A stretch of DNA of 36,345 bases, from contig JAGXOR010000002.1 in assembly GCA_023659785.1 (NCBI GenBank), positions 1-36,345 of the forward strand, in the 5' to 3' direction. Both the position numbers and the translations under genes were made by a program. Below, piece by piece: positions 21,651-31,956 of this stretch (position 1 is the first letter of the stretch; every line of letters begins with the position of its first letter). The notes under the pieces were generated by a model. The model saw only the letters and a list, made by a program, of their open reading frames with translations. It searched no databases and was not told the origin of the DNA. This stretch comes from Methanomicrobia archaeon LH_S13 (GTDB lineage Archaea > Halobacteriota > Syntropharchaeia > Alkanophagales > Methanospirareceae).

Positions 21651-23155
21651 TTGTTTTTTAGACTGTTTTTTCTCAAAAGATACGTTACCGCCAGCAATCC
21701 AACAACCGCTAACACCGTTTCAAATCCTGGTGTTTCTACATTCAACTCTGTTTCTGCTGTGTCACTTATGCTATCTGCCATTGCTGTAACTTTCGCTTTG
21801 TATGTTGCAGGAGGTGCATTCTCTGGAATTGTAGGATGAATGGTATGGTTTATGGGAGGCTCTAAACCTTCTGTGGGAATAGAGTGATTATAATGCTTGC
21901 TAATCCCCATTGCTCCTACCTCTACTTTTGCTTGTATATCCCCATTCCATGTTACAGGAGCCCAATTAGCTGTAATTGTGTATTCTATAGTATCTCCTGG
22001 TTTAGCTGTTACAGTCTTTGGATTAATATCCACGGATAGAGATTGTAGTGTAGGGGTTGGTGTTGTAGCGGGAGTTGGTGTTGGTGCTGCAGTGGATAGA
22101 GGTGTTGGTGTTACAGTAGGCTCTGATGTTGGACTTGGTGTTGCTGTCGGTGTCGGACTTGTAGTAGTAATAGCAGGAGAAGGAGTGGCAGTAGGCACTT
22201 CGTCAGTAACATTGAAAAATTCAGATAGATTCCCATAAACAGTTTCCGTGGCGTTCACTATCCTCGGACCTGCTCGGGAGATAACATCCGCATCTATGGC
22301 ATAAACCCTATCATTTTTGACTGCTTTCACCACTTTCAGCCTCTCCTCACTTAGTATATATTTATAAGGCTCCGTTCCCGCTGCTCCATGCCCCACTGAG
22401 ACAATTATCACATCAGGATTCCGGTCTATGAACTCCTCCAGACTTACCGTGTGCCAATCTTTAATGTCAGAAAAGGCATTCTCTCCTCCTGCTATCTTTA
22501 TCAATTCATTTTGCACTGTGCCCCCGCCTGCAACCCAGATAGGGTCGTGCCAGGTAACCTGAGCAACTGTTGGTCTTTTTACATCCCTCGTTTTGTTTTT
22601 AATCTCTTCCATCCTTTGAGTCATATTTGCGACTAAAGCAGTGGCATTCGTCTCTTCCCCCGTTATTCTACCCACCAGCATTATATCGTCCATTATTTCA
22701 CTGATGTTTACAGGATTCAAGCCTACAACCGTTATGTTCAGCTCTTCTAACCTTCCAAAAGTTTCTTCTCCGTTCAACTCATCCCCAAGAACAAGGTCAG
22801 GGTCTAAGGCTACTACCTTTTCTATGCTCACCGTAGAAACACCGCCAACCACGGGCTTCTCTTCTGCCTCTTCTGGATAATTGCAGTATTCGGTTACGCC
22901 AACGACCCTATTGCCAGCGCCGATGGCAAACAATATTTCCGTATTGGTTGGCGATAACGAGATAATTCTTGCCGGTATCTCCTCAATGGTTACATTTCTA
23001 CCGAAGTCGTCGGTTATTGTGAGCCCCTGCGTTTCTGCCCTTACCGGTATTTGTAAAGAAGAGAAAGCGGTTGTAGCTGTTAAAACAATTGTTAGCGCTG
23101 CGATTATAGCTATCCATTTCTTCATTTCTTCATTCTTTATCTTTATTTTTATCAT
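21647..23155 (-). CDS. btuF: BtuF-like corrinoid-binding surface protein with PGF-CTERM anchor
   Basis: Residues 1-40 are a signal peptide (start ATG 23155 or the internal ATG 10 codons later). Residues about 42-315 are a BtuF/FecB-type binding domain: ITDDFGRNVTIEEIPARIIS, LSPTNTEILFAIGAGNRVVG and VTWHDPIWVAGGGT. A Pro/Thr-rich linker (about 325-375) and an Ig-like domain follow. The end has PGFETVLAVVGLLAVTYLL plus basic residues, the PGF-CTERM signal recognised by archaeosortase A, so the mature protein is probably lipid-anchored at the outer face of the membrane. The start is 1 bp after the DUF2149 stop, and the stop overlaps the PP-loop gene (ATGA). Confidence 0.9.
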   Translation of the reverse strand: MIKIKIKNEEMKKWIAIIAALTIVLTATTAFSSLQIPVRAETQGLTITDDFGRNVTIEEIPARIISLSPTNTEILFAIGAGNRVVGVTEYCNYPEEAEEKPVVGGVSTVSIEKVVALDPDLVLGDELNGEETFGRLEELNITVVGLNPVNISEIMDDIMLVGRITGEETNATALVANMTQRMEEIKNKTRDVKRPTVAQVTWHDPIWVAGGGTVQNELIKIAGGENAFSDIKDWHTVSLEEFIDRNPDVIIVSVGHGAAGTEPYKYILSEERLKVVKAVKNDRVYAIDADVISRAGPRIVNATETVYGNLSEFFNVTDEVPTATPSPAITTTSPTPTATPSPTSEPTVTPTPLSTAAPTPTPATTPTPTLQSLSVDINPKTVTAKPGDTIEYTITANWAPVTWNGDIQAKVEVGAMGISKHYNHSIPTEGLEPPINHTIHPTIPENAPPATYKAKVTAMADSISDTAETELNVETPGFETVLAVVGLLAVTYLLRKNSLKNK

Positions 23156-23156
23156 T

Positions 23157-23513
23157 TTATTTTACACCCTCCGTCATGTTTGATGGCACATATATCATCC
23201 CACCACCTCCTGTTTTATATATCCTTCCCACTTCACCCACAATTTCCTCCTGCACCGTCTCGTTCATCATATCCAGCTTTTCGATTCGTTCACCGCTTTT
23301 CACTATCACTTCCATGTTCTGCTGCCCCGGATTTTTGACAATGGTCATATCCGTCTGTGTTAAAACTTCGGGCATGCTGAGATACAGTAGCAGCATCACC
23401 ATCAACCCAAGCGCAAACACCATCGCCACGTCGAACAGATTTGCAACGCCTGATAGTGGGTCATCGTCGTCGTCTCCTTCTCTTCTTTTTCCTTTCCTAT
23501 TCATGTATTTCAT
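23157..23513 (-). CDS. DUF2149 (ExbD-like) motor subunit
   Basis: The 118-residue protein has a charged cytoplasmic N-terminus (GKRREGDDDDDPLSG), one membrane helix preceded by an acidic residue (VANLFDVAMVFALGLMVMLL), and a small external domain ending YVPSNMTEGVK. This fits DUF2149, the archaeal protein usually found next to MotA/TolQ/ExbB genes, with the topology of ExbD and TolR. Asp in NLFDVAMVF is a candidate proton-binding residue. It overlaps the exbB-like gene by 4 bp and precedes btuF by 1 bp, so a motor role in corrinoid capture is plausible. Confidence 0.8.
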   Translation of the reverse strand: MKYMNRKGKRREGDDDDDPLSGVANLFDVAMVFALGLMVMLLLYLSMPEVLTQTDMTIVKNPGQQNMEVIVKSGERIEKLDMMNETVQEEIVGEVGRIYKTGGGGMIYVPSNMTEGVK

Positions 23514-24214
23514 CTTCTTTCTTCACCTCCGAAGAGCACTTCACAAATGTATTTTATATCGTTCATGTCATCGTTATACCATCGCCTTCTCATCGTATAA
23601 ACGATGTATGAAACGGCACCGATGAGCAACCCTACGACTGTGGTGCCAAATGCAATGATTAAATTGTTTGCAAGCGTATCCACATCGCCCCTCGTAAGTG
23701 CTAATAATGCAGGACCCATCGGTATCAGCGTTCCCATAAGCCCGAACATCGGACCAAGTCTGACCATCACCTTTGTTCGTTCAAGCCGCTTTGTGATGAA
23801 TGAATCGCATTTCTGCAGTAACTTCTCAAGATTTATTGAAAACATGTCCGGATTTTGAGATGTTTTCTCCTCTTTTTTGTCTTTAAGCGCTAAAAGACCG
23901 TCTAAAAAGAGATGTATAAACCGCTTCTTTAAGGTGCATTCCATGAGAATGCTGATTCCTTCATCAAATTTGCCTTTATCTATCAGCGTCTTTGTTTCAA
24001 GCACGCTTTTCTCAAGGTCTTTCGGTTTATTATCTCCTATCTTTAATTTTAATCTACCAGCTCTCGCAAGCCCTTCACATGAGAACATACCGATTTCAAT
24101 AACAATAAACGCAGTCATACCGAGCAATATGATAATTACAGGATATAGTAACGATGTCGAGACGAGGTATATCGCAGATTGAAGAATATATGGCAGATTC
24201 AGGCTAAGAATCAT
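23510..24214 (-). CDS. ExbB/MotA/TolQ-family proton channel subunit
   Basis: The 234-residue protein has an N-terminal membrane helix (LLYPVIIILLGMTAFIVIE), a cytoplasmic helical region with KFDEGISILMECTLKKRF, then the family motif VMVRLGPMFGLMGTLIPMG and a last helix pair (AFGTTVVGLLIGAVSYIVY). This is the ExbB/TolQ layout. With DUF2149 it should form a proton-driven motor that acts on a third, membrane-anchored protein. The gene before it encodes a giant protein ending in a single membrane helix and overlaps it by 4 bp. A broken paralogue lies at 14457-15050. Confidence 0.88.
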   Translation of the reverse strand: MILSLNLPYILQSAIYLVSTSLLYPVIIILLGMTAFIVIEIGMFSCEGLARAGRLKLKIGDNKPKDLEKSVLETKTLIDKGKFDEGISILMECTLKKRFIHLFLDGLLALKDKKEEKTSQNPDMFSINLEKLLQKCDSFITKRLERTKVMVRLGPMFGLMGTLIPMGPALLALTRGDVDTLANNLIIAFGTTVVGLLIGAVSYIVYTMRRRWYNDDMNDIKYICEVLFGGEERR

Positions 24215-27200
24215 CTTTTGCCCCTCCTATAAGCCCTCTTCTCTTTGCAATATCCGAAATAGAAAAGAGCTAATGCTAATACTATGAGTGCTATAATAAA
24301 CAAATGCAGCTTTTCTCCACTGCCTGATGCGCCAGAAGTGGCGTTTCCAAATGGGAATCCCGAAACTTCTTCCTTTTTATCGCTCGCAGATTTGCTTTCA
24401 TTTATTTGCGTTTGCGTTCCCCCTACCCCTACTCCTGTTCCGATTCCTGTTTCATTGGTTCCCTCTTCGTGTCCTTCACTTATCCAGTCTTCTCCTGAGT
24501 CTGAGCCACCACCACCCCTTGACCCGCCTATCCATCTTTTAGGCTCTTTTTCCTCCTCTTTCTCATATACTTTAACCTCCTTTGATATAACATTGTTTTC
24601 TTCATTTTTCTCTTCTATTTCATCTCCTGGGTCAATTTCCGCCTTTAGAATGAATTCCCCAGTTTTCTCTGGCATCCACGTGAATTCTGCACTTCCATTC
24701 TCAGCCGGATTTATCTTATCAATGAGCTTACTACCTATCTCGTTAATATCCGCTTTTAGTATAACGAGAACGCCATTTTCTTCCGTTTTCCCGATGTTCT
24801 TCACAATCACGGTTATAATATTTCCACTGTTTGCATAGATTTTATCCGCTGTTTTTATTTCAGCAGGCTTTAAATCTGGCTTCTCATATACTTCAACATC
24901 ACTGAACGCCTTATTATTGAGTGGATTCTCTTCGGTTATATTATCCCCCGAGTCAACTTCTGCAACAAGCCTGCAAGTCCCAACATCTTCCTGCCTTGCC
25001 GTCCATTTGAAACTTATCGTCTTCCCTTCACTTACATTTAGATACGAAATTGTTTCTATTCCGACATCCTCTCCATTCGCCCTCAATTCAACATTGAAAC
25101 TCTCGTTCACATCTCCATCACCGATATTCTTCACCGTAACGTTCACAAGCACATTTTCACCAACATAAACCCTTTCTGGCGCATCAAAAGAAGAAATATT
25201 CAAGTCAGGAGCATATGAAGAGCCGAAGCACCATACTTTGTCCTGCCCAATGGTATAAACCCTTCCGTTGGCAATAACAGCAGTCGAGCCACCGAAGGAT
25301 GAATTCCATATCTCTTCTCCAGTCAAGGCATTCAGGCAGTATGTGCCATCAGCTGCAAAAGCATCTCCTCCCTCCCCTATATTTCCGACAATCAGTTTAC
25401 CATCGCTCGAAACCACGGGTGAAGCTGTCCATCCACCTATATCAACTTTCCATATCTCATCGCCATTTTCGGGATTGAGGCAATAAGTTGCGATGTCAGA
25501 ATAACCTATGCAGCCACCACTGATATACATGTTTCCATAAGCATAAGCAGGCGTCGAATCTGTCCTTATCCCTCTTTTCTTCCATTTTACATCTCCATCC
25601 GCAGGATACATCGCATAATAGGTTGCATCTCCATCGAAATTGAATGTTCCAAAGTATAATATTCCGTGTATCGGTGTTATCGAGCCCCAGACGCCGTAAT
25701 CTGTTATATTATACCATTTTCTGGTCCCGTTTTTGTATAAGCAATAAATAGATCCGTGTGCTCCAGAACCAGAAGAGCCGATAGTGCAGGACCCGAAGCC
25801 AACAAAGACTTTTCCTTCATAAAAAGCAGGAGTAGCAGTGGCACGTGGATTTGTCATATTTGCTATTTCCCGCGCATCCGTCTCATTGAATACCCATAGA
25901 GTAGTCCCATTTTCTTCATCCAGGCAGTAATACTCCGGGTCGCTATCTGCTCCTCCATATCCACCAATAAATACTTTCCCAGATGCAATTGTGGGGCATG
26001 AGTTCGCCACCTTCTTTGGTAGAGTTGTAATCCACTCCTTTTCACCGCTTCCTGCATCTATCGCTGATATTTCTTTCCCAGAACCTATGAACACCTTTCC
26101 ATCGTGATAAGCCGGGGAAGACCATGAACCATCATACCTTTTATCCAATTCCCTATTCCATATGAATTTGCCATCACTTTCGTTAAGTGCGACCAAAAAC
26201 GTTCCCGATTCATTTTCACAATAAACAAAAACCTTTCCCCCTGCAACTATCAGCTGAGACGAATCAACCGCTCCTATATCTGTTGTGTTCCACGCAATCG
26301 CGTTTGTATCCGGAGCTTCGGAGAGAGAGAATCCTGCATTGTAATGGAATTGCGGTGCCTCTTTATGTGATTCTTTATTGCATATTGTAAAAGGCTCTAC
26401 GGTGGTATCAGAATCAGTAAAATTCCCATCGCTTGCTTCTACCATCAACATATATTCACCATCTGGCATGTCTTTTATATACCACGAGTGGCATCCATCA
26501 TTATCCTCATCCACCGCTATTTTTATCCAGCTCCTTCCATGATCTGGGCTGTAACTTATGCTTATATTCAAAAGATCGCCGTCGAGGTCTGTTGCATTCC
26601 ATTTCACATCGATGTAATCGGGATTAATGAAAGTTTCTCCACCTCTCGGATTTATAAGCTTTATCTCAGGTGCTCCAGCGATTACTTCAATATCTGCATA
26701 CCTCAAGTTGTTTGTTTCGTTCTCTTCGTAAACATTATTATCCGCATCTGCTACCACAAATACACTGTAAAAACCCTTTTCAATAGGAATCCACGAAAAG
26801 CTAACATTTTCCACACCAAAAATCCTTTGTATCTTCTTCTTTTCAATTAAAAATACCGAACTATCATTTGTTAAGTTGGTCAAACTCGTAAAATTCTCTT
26901 TATCCTTGTGATGATAAGCATATAAAGACACGTTGAAACTCTCTCCTGCTCCTTTTAGAGATACATTTATCAAATTGCTTTTATTCACTAACAGGAATTT
27001 ATTCTTGAAAGAAGCATTATTGGCAGGTGGCAGAAAAGTGATATTGGACGGGATAAGGTCTGGCAATGTCACATTTATTTCCCCAATCCCTGTATTGTTC
27101 TCCTCATCTGATTCTTTTACATCATCATCACAGTCAATATTGACCTTGGGGCTATAACTCCCTTTAAATTCGGGGTTCCAGGTAAAGTTCACAAGTTTCT

Positions 27201-29115
27201 CACCATAGCAAGTGATGTTCGTGAGATTATCCGTAAAGGATTTGCTATCAGTGATGTTATTTCTGAACTCTATGAGGATAGAGGAATTAAAATTCTCGCC
27301 AAATCCTTTTATCTCCACAGGCAGTTCATTTGAGAAGTTAGAATAGAAAGTTTTATTCTCGTTTAAACTTAAATTCGGATATAAGTCCGGTAATATTACC
27401 ATTATTCCCTTCTTAATCGTGTTGTTTACTTCATTCTCCTCTTCTATCTCCTCTTTTGTGTCCGCGGATATGGTGAGATTATGTTTCCCTGTATGAATAG
27501 GTTTCCACTCGAATTTTACTTCCGTATCTGCATTGCTACACTTTTCTATTACCCTTCTCTCCTGCAAAGCCTCGCCATCTTCAATAAAAGAGACATTGAA
27601 AGCGCCTCCATTGTTTCTTATCCTTGCAATCACATCGCTTTTGACATTTGCGTATGCGGTATCATTTAATGTTCCGTTTTCATTCTCTCCTTTTGGTCTT
27701 ACAGTAAAATCGAGGGGATAAATATCGGGTAAAGTTCTGTTTAATAATATCTGGTGAAAAGGCGGGAAGTATTCGCCATAAAGGGCGATGAGGGCATAAG
27801 AAGTGGCTCTTATACGATCATAATCGTTGAAGTAACCTTCTTCAGTTTGAACTTTTAGCAGGTAATCAGTGGCATTCTTTATGCTATCTTTATTTTCAGA
27901 CCGATTATACGCTAACAGAGCGGATAATGCGAGAGCTGTGGGGATAGGTCTGCCTTCTTCTCCCCCCTCATAAGGGAAACTACCCCGCTCATACTGATTG
28001 CTTTTCACAAATTCTATTGCTTTTCTGATAGATGCATTTTCCGAGCTGATGAGTCCAGTGGATAAAATCGCTTGTATAGCAAGGGATGTGTCAACAACTG
28101 AACTCCCTCCGTGGAAGCTCCATCTTCCATCTATTTCTTGCTTCTCCATCAAATTCGCAACCGTCTGATTAACTATTTTAGTTTTTCCTTCTCCTGATGC
28201 TGATAATGCGAGGAGAGCAAAGCAGTCGTCATCCGATCTCTCCTCATAGCCGATTTGTTCACTGTCAAAGAAGGAATTAAGCGAACCAATGAAGTTAATA
28301 TTGGAAAAATTTCTCGGATTTTCACCCGAGGATGCGATTGCGTGGGTTGCGCTTGCCCAATCGGTAGCATCATTGGAATTTATCATTTGAGTGCAATTAT
28401 TCTTAAGGTAATTGATGAGGTCTTGATCTGGCTCCTCATACAATGATATCGAAGTGATAGCGAGGCATGAAGAATAGAAGTTATTAATCTTCCCCTCTTC
28501 ATCCTTTTCATTTTTTAGATATGCTAAAGCTTTGTCGGTTGCATCTTTTATCTTCACACTGTAATTAAAATCGTATAGTTTCTGATGAGTAGTGATATTT
28601 AAGGTCACATTGTTGTTCTCTTTATTCTCCTCCTCTATCTTTCCATCCAGGTCTATTTTAAATATCAGTGAGACATTTTGCGATAGGTTTGTGAAATTAT
28701 ATCTGGTGTAGATGATTCTTTTACCTTTTTCAGGGATAGGTGATAACGTTAAATTAAGCACATCGAGGCAAGATGATTCGTTTTTTGTCTGATTTTCAGA
28801 GATATTTTCTGCTCTTAACGAGACATTGAAATCGCCTGAGAAGCTACCTCCTTCGTTTTTTATGCTGATGATTATCGGGTTATCTTCTGTAGCGTAAATT
28901 ACCGCAGGAATGGTTATTCTTTCTACAAGTAAATCCGGTAAAGAGGTATTGGTATTGGTATTGGTAGCGTTAAATTGTTCTTGCTTCCCACTCGCATAAG
29001 AAGGATATGCGAGAGAAGATAAGATTAAAAAGAGGAAAAAAATAAGGAATAGTGCTTGTGCTTGGGCTTGCAATGATTTACTGGCGCTCTTTTTATCTCT
29101 GCACATATTTACCAT
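24211..29115 (-). CDS. Giant membrane-anchored surface protein (CARDB, prenyltransferase-like barrel, PQQ propeller)
   Basis: The product is about 1630 residues. A signal peptide (ALFLIFFLFLILSSLAYPSY) is followed by a CARDB domain (LPDLLVERITIPAV), an alpha-barrel of prenyltransferase/squalene-cyclase type repeats, three more CARDB domains, an Ig-like domain (LINPRGGETFINPDYIDVKW), a PQQ-type beta-propeller with repeated GKVFxG and W strands, two further CARDB domains, a Gly/Ser-rich linker, and a C-terminal membrane helix (LHLFIIALIVLALALFYFGY) with a basic tail. The frame opens at 29178; I choose ATG 29115, which overlaps the previous stop. The stop overlaps the ExbB-like gene, so it may be the protein moved by that motor. 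Its binding partner is unknown. Confidence 0.8.
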   Translation of the reverse strand: MVNMCRDKKSASKSLQAQAQALFLIFFLFLILSSLAYPSYASGKQEQFNATNTNTNTSLPDLLVERITIPAVIYATEDNPIIISIKNEGGSFSGDFNVSLRAENISENQTKNESSCLDVLNLTLSPIPEKGKRIIYTRYNFTNLSQNVSLIFKIDLDGKIEEENKENNNVTLNITTHQKLYDFNYSVKIKDATDKALAYLKNEKDEEGKINNFYSSCLAITSISLYEEPDQDLINYLKNNCTQMINSNDATDWASATHAIASSGENPRNFSNINFIGSLNSFFDSEQIGYEERSDDDCFALLALSASGEGKTKIVNQTVANLMEKQEIDGRWSFHGGSSVVDTSLAIQAILSTGLISSENASIRKAIEFVKSNQYERGSFPYEGGEEGRPIPTALALSALLAYNRSENKDSIKNATDYLLKVQTEEGYFNDYDRIRATSYALIALYGEYFPPFHQILLNRTLPDIYPLDFTVRPKGENENGTLNDTAYANVKSDVIARIRNNGGAFNVSFIEDGEALQERRVIEKCSNADTEVKFEWKPIHTGKHNLTISADTKEEIEEENEVNNTIKKGIMVILPDLYPNLSLNENKTFYSNFSNELPVEIKGFGENFNSSILIEFRNNITDSKSFTDNLTNITCYGEKLVNFTWNPEFKGSYSPKVNIDCDDDVKESDEENNTGIGEINVTLPDLIPSNITFLPPANNASFKNKFLLVNKSNLINVSLKGAGESFNVSLYAYHHKDKENFTSLTNLTNDSSVFLIEKKKIQRIFGVENVSFSWIPIEKGFYSVFVVADADNNVYEENETNNLRYADIEVIAGAPEIKLINPRGGETFINPDYIDVKWNATDLDGDLLNISISYSPDHGRSWIKIAVDEDNDGCHSWYIKDMPDGEYMLMVEASDGNFTDSDTTVEPFTICNKESHKEAPQFHYNAGFSLSEAPDTNAIAWNTTDIGAVDSSQLIVAGGKVFVYCENESGTFLVALNESDGKFIWNRELDKRYDGSWSSPAYHDGKVFIGSGKEISAIDAGSGEKEWITTLPKKVANSCPTIASGKVFIGGYGGADSDPEYYCLDEENGTTLWVFNETDAREIANMTNPRATATPAFYEGKVFVGFGSCTIGSSGSGAHGSIYCLYKNGTRKWYNITDYGVWGSITPIHGILYFGTFNFDGDATYYAMYPADGDVKWKKRGIRTDSTPAYAYGNMYISGGCIGYSDIATYCLNPENGDEIWKVDIGGWTASPVVSSDGKLIVGNIGEGGDAFAADGTYCLNALTGEEIWNSSFGGSTAVIANGRVYTIGQDKVWCFGSSYAPDLNISSFDAPERVYVGENVLVNVTVKNIGDGDVNESFNVELRANGEDVGIETISYLNVSEGKTISFKWTARQEDVGTCRLVAEVDSGDNITEENPLNNKAFSDVEVYEKPDLKPAEIKTADKIYANSGNIITVIVKNIGKTEENGVLVILKADINEIGSKLIDKINPAENGSAEFTWMPEKTGEFILKAEIDPGDEIEEKNEENNVISKEVKVYEKEEEKEPKRWIGGSRGGGGSDSGEDWISEGHEEGTNETGIGTGVGVGGTQTQINESKSASDKKEEVSGFPFGNATSGASGSGEKLHLFIIALIVLALALFYFGYCKEKRAYRRGKR

Positions 29116-31913
29116 AATCTGATAGCAGGAATCCAGTTGTTGTAGACTTTTCTGTTTGCGTCGATGAATTGATTGCAAGTAATTGTTCCCCCAGTTGCAT
29201 TAAATGAGCTTTTGTGAATTATCTGAGGATAGGACCCTGTGCGGATGGTGTAGTTATAAACCACGCCTTCTTTCAATGTCAAAGTCCTGTTAAATGAGAT
29301 ATTGTGGTAGTCGCCCTGATAGCCGCTCCAGTTGGCAACTGCGCAATCGCCTGTCGTCTCATTCCATACCCTTGCGAATTCAGTATGCCCGCCGGTTCCG
29401 GAGCATGGATAAGTGTAAAGCTTGGACACAGTAATCGTTTGATTTGGCGTGATTGTTCCGTTATGCGTACCGAAGATGCTTGGGTATGGATTGTCAGGTG
29501 TGCCAGTATCAAATTGCAACATTTCCTTTTCCTCGAATGCATAAACCTTCCCATCACTGCCAATGCTCACAACTATACCTTCAGAAACCGATGGTGATGA
29601 ACCTGCATTATCATAGGACCAGGCTAACGTTCCTTTTGTTGAATTATATACGCAGATTCCACTCGCACTCGCACCCCGGATTCCAACCTTTCCTATGAAG
29701 AGCTTACCGTCTGCAACCGCTGGTGACATTGTCCAGCTTCCGCAAGGGGCATCCCAATGAAGCGTGCCTGTTGAATTAAAGCAGTATGTTGTTCCGGGTG
29801 CATTAACGCTTCCAGATACATAGATGTAATCGCCTGAGATTGCCGGTGTTGAATTGGTGTAGGTTATTTCTGCACTCCAAAGTAGTTCTCCCGTATCGAG
29901 TGCAAATGCAAAGAGCTTGCCAGTATCACTCCCATAATCAACACAAGTCGCGACATATACCCTGTTATTAGCCTCATCAATTGCAGCAGAACCCCAGATA
30001 CTGCCATTAACCGGTGTTGACCAGATTAAGTCTCCGGTTGACATATCAACACAATATAAATTGGCATTCCCACTCCAAACTGACTCACCGAAGACGACTT
30101 TGTTATCAGCAACTGCAGGAACTGAGTTTGCCCCTCCTGCAACAGTATAGTTCCAGACCACTGTGTTCAGATCATCCTCATCAAATGCGTAGTAATGCCC
30201 CTCGGAACCACTACCAGCAAAGACCATTCCATCAGCAACCGTTGGACCACCATTGCACGAGTATCCACCATCTGGGAATGCAATCTCCTGTAACTTTGCT
30301 CCAGTCGTTGCATTGAGCTTCGTTAGGTTATATCCTGCACTCACAAAGAGCATATCATCTTTATATACAGGCGATGCCCATGAGCCCCAGTCCTTTGTAT
30401 CACCTGGAATCGAGGTATTCCATAGAATTACACCAGAAGATTTATTCAACGCTACTACATGGTCATTCCCATAAACAAATACTTTATCCTCCACGATCAT
30501 CGCCTGCGACGACGCAACTGCACCGATATCGCCACTTATCCATTTTGTCTGGTTCGTATCAGGTGCGTTAGCAGGTGAATTACCGGTATTTGCTACATCA
30601 TAATGGAATTGCTCCCAATCCGTGGTGAGTTCCTTCACAGGTCCTACTTCTTTCAATCCGTAAACATAGCCGCCATCATTGCCGAAATATACATATCCAT
30701 CGGATATTGCCACACCTTGCAGGATATATCCACCAGAAGCCCCAGCTTCTTCTGTGGTGAAGTTCCACATCTCGTTTCCGTTTTCATCCACGCAGTAAGC
30801 CCTGCCATTTTCACAGTTCGTTGTGAAGTATAGATATGGCTTTCCATCTTGTATGCTTATCGCAGGAGATGCCTTCACTCCTCCATTTGGCTCAAAGCTC
30901 CATTCCTCTTCTCCATCCGAAGCATTTAAACAGTATAATTTACCTTCCGTAGCAAATGACCCATATCCAACATATACTCTTCCTCCATACACGACGGGCG
31001 TGCTATCTGAATATCCTATTTCATGAACCCATCCTTCTTCTGTAAATCCACCCCTGCTTTCATTAAATCCTGTTTTCCATACATACCCACCTTCAGATGT
31101 AAAGTAAGCAAATCCTTCGCTATAAGCCACAGAAGACTTGATACTACCAGCATCACTCTTGTTGAAGGAAATACTCCCACCATCTGTTATGTTTATTTCA
31201 TCTACTTTGGTCCCATTATCCTTATAAACGCTTGTCAAGACCGAATCACCGTCTCCATAAACGAGATAATTGTCAATCACACATGCTCCAGTCCAATAGT
31301 ATCCTTTTCCAGTATCTGACGGGCTGCTCCATAAGACATCCCCGCTAGAAGCATCCAAGCAGTAATATATACCTGTCGCATTTTCCCCGTTTTCGCTCTT
31401 ATACGAGCCTACATAGACATTTCCATCAGCATAGGTTACAGGCGTGTTTAATAGGTCATTAGTCGCCGCTATGTTATTAGTCCATAGCGTAGTTCCATCC
31501 TGAGGGTCCAATGCATAAATATGCCCGTCCTTCGTTGCGAAGAACACCTTTCCCTCGCCATACGCGGGTGTCGCCAACTGATATTGCCAACCTTCAGAGC
31601 TTAGCGATTTGTTCCATATCTCCTCACCTTTCTTCGCATCAAGTGCCCATGCACATCCCTTCGCATCTATCACAAATACTTTCCCCTCCGCCATGATTGG
31701 TGCCACATCTACGCCTGCCATCCCGGTAGATGTGGTGAACATCTTCCATGCTTTCGTCGCGTTGAGAGGAGCTAAATCGGTTGTCTTTCCTGTATTCACC
31801 TCATCCTTCTGGAATTGTTCCCAGGAACTCGCCATTGCTAACGCCGGTACGGCTATTAACAAAATACTGGCTAATAGCAGTGCGCAAACACACACACTTC
31901 CACTTCTTTTCAT
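29109..31913 (-). CDS. Secreted PQQ-repeat double beta-propeller protein
   Basis: A signal peptide (VCALLLASILLIAVPALAMA) leads into two PQQ-type propellers, each opened by a similar segment (SWEQFQKDEVNTGKT near residue 30 and DWEQFHYDVANTGNS near 440). Repeats read like GKVFFATKDGHIYALD. The last 130 residues (from PYPSIFGTHNGTITPN to NNWIPAIRLW) are a C-terminal module I have seen in surface proteins of methane-cycling archaea. The frame can start with GTG 31922, but ATG 31913 has GGAGTG at proper spacing. The gene opens the long operon and runs straight into the giant surface protein gene. Such propellers may bind other surface proteins or ligands; enzyme activity with PQQ is not implied. 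Confidence 0.85.
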   Translation of the reverse strand: MKRSGSVCVCALLLASILLIAVPALAMASSWEQFQKDEVNTGKTTDLAPLNATKAWKMFTTSTGMAGVDVAPIMAEGKVFVIDAKGCAWALDAKKGEEIWNKSLSSEGWQYQLATPAYGEGKVFFATKDGHIYALDPQDGTTLWTNNIAATNDLLNTPVTYADGNVYVGSYKSENGENATGIYYCLDASSGDVLWSSPSDTGKGYYWTGACVIDNYLVYGDGDSVLTSVYKDNGTKVDEINITDGGSISFNKSDAGSIKSSVAYSEGFAYFTSEGGYVWKTGFNESRGGFTEEGWVHEIGYSDSTPVVYGGRVYVGYGSFATEGKLYCLNASDGEEEWSFEPNGGVKASPAISIQDGKPYLYFTTNCENGRAYCVDENGNEMWNFTTEEAGASGGYILQGVAISDGYVYFGNDGGYVYGLKEVGPVKELTTDWEQFHYDVANTGNSPANAPDTNQTKWISGDIGAVASSQAMIVEDKVFVYGNDHVVALNKSSGVILWNTSIPGDTKDWGSWASPVYKDDMLFVSAGYNLTKLNATTGAKLQEIAFPDGGYSCNGGPTVADGMVFAGSGSEGHYYAFDEDDLNTVVWNYTVAGGANSVPAVADNKVVFGESVWSGNANLYCVDMSTGDLIWSTPVNGSIWGSAAIDEANNRVYVATCVDYGSDTGKLFAFALDTGELLWSAEITYTNSTPAISGDYIYVSGSVNAPGTTYCFNSTGTLHWDAPCGSWTMSPAVADGKLFIGKVGIRGASASGICVYNSTKGTLAWSYDNAGSSPSVSEGIVVSIGSDGKVYAFEEKEMLQFDTGTPDNPYPSIFGTHNGTITPNQTITVSKLYTYPCSGTGGHTEFARVWNETTGDCAVANWSGYQGDYHNISFNRTLTLKEGVVYNYTIRTGSYPQIIHKSSFNATGGTITCNQFIDANRKVYNNWIPAIRLW

Positions 31914-31956
31914 TTTTTTCACTCCATTTTTATTGAGACCAGGTAGCAGGTTAGAC

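Noticed and set aside
22030..22230. Repetitive tract in the btuF gene that might suggest a repeat array
   Set aside because: It encodes a Pro/Thr-rich linker; units are short and irregular with no spacers, so it is not CRISPR.
29304..31319. Many plus-strand frames opposite the PQQ proteins
   Set aside because: They are shadows of the repetitive propeller coding sequence.
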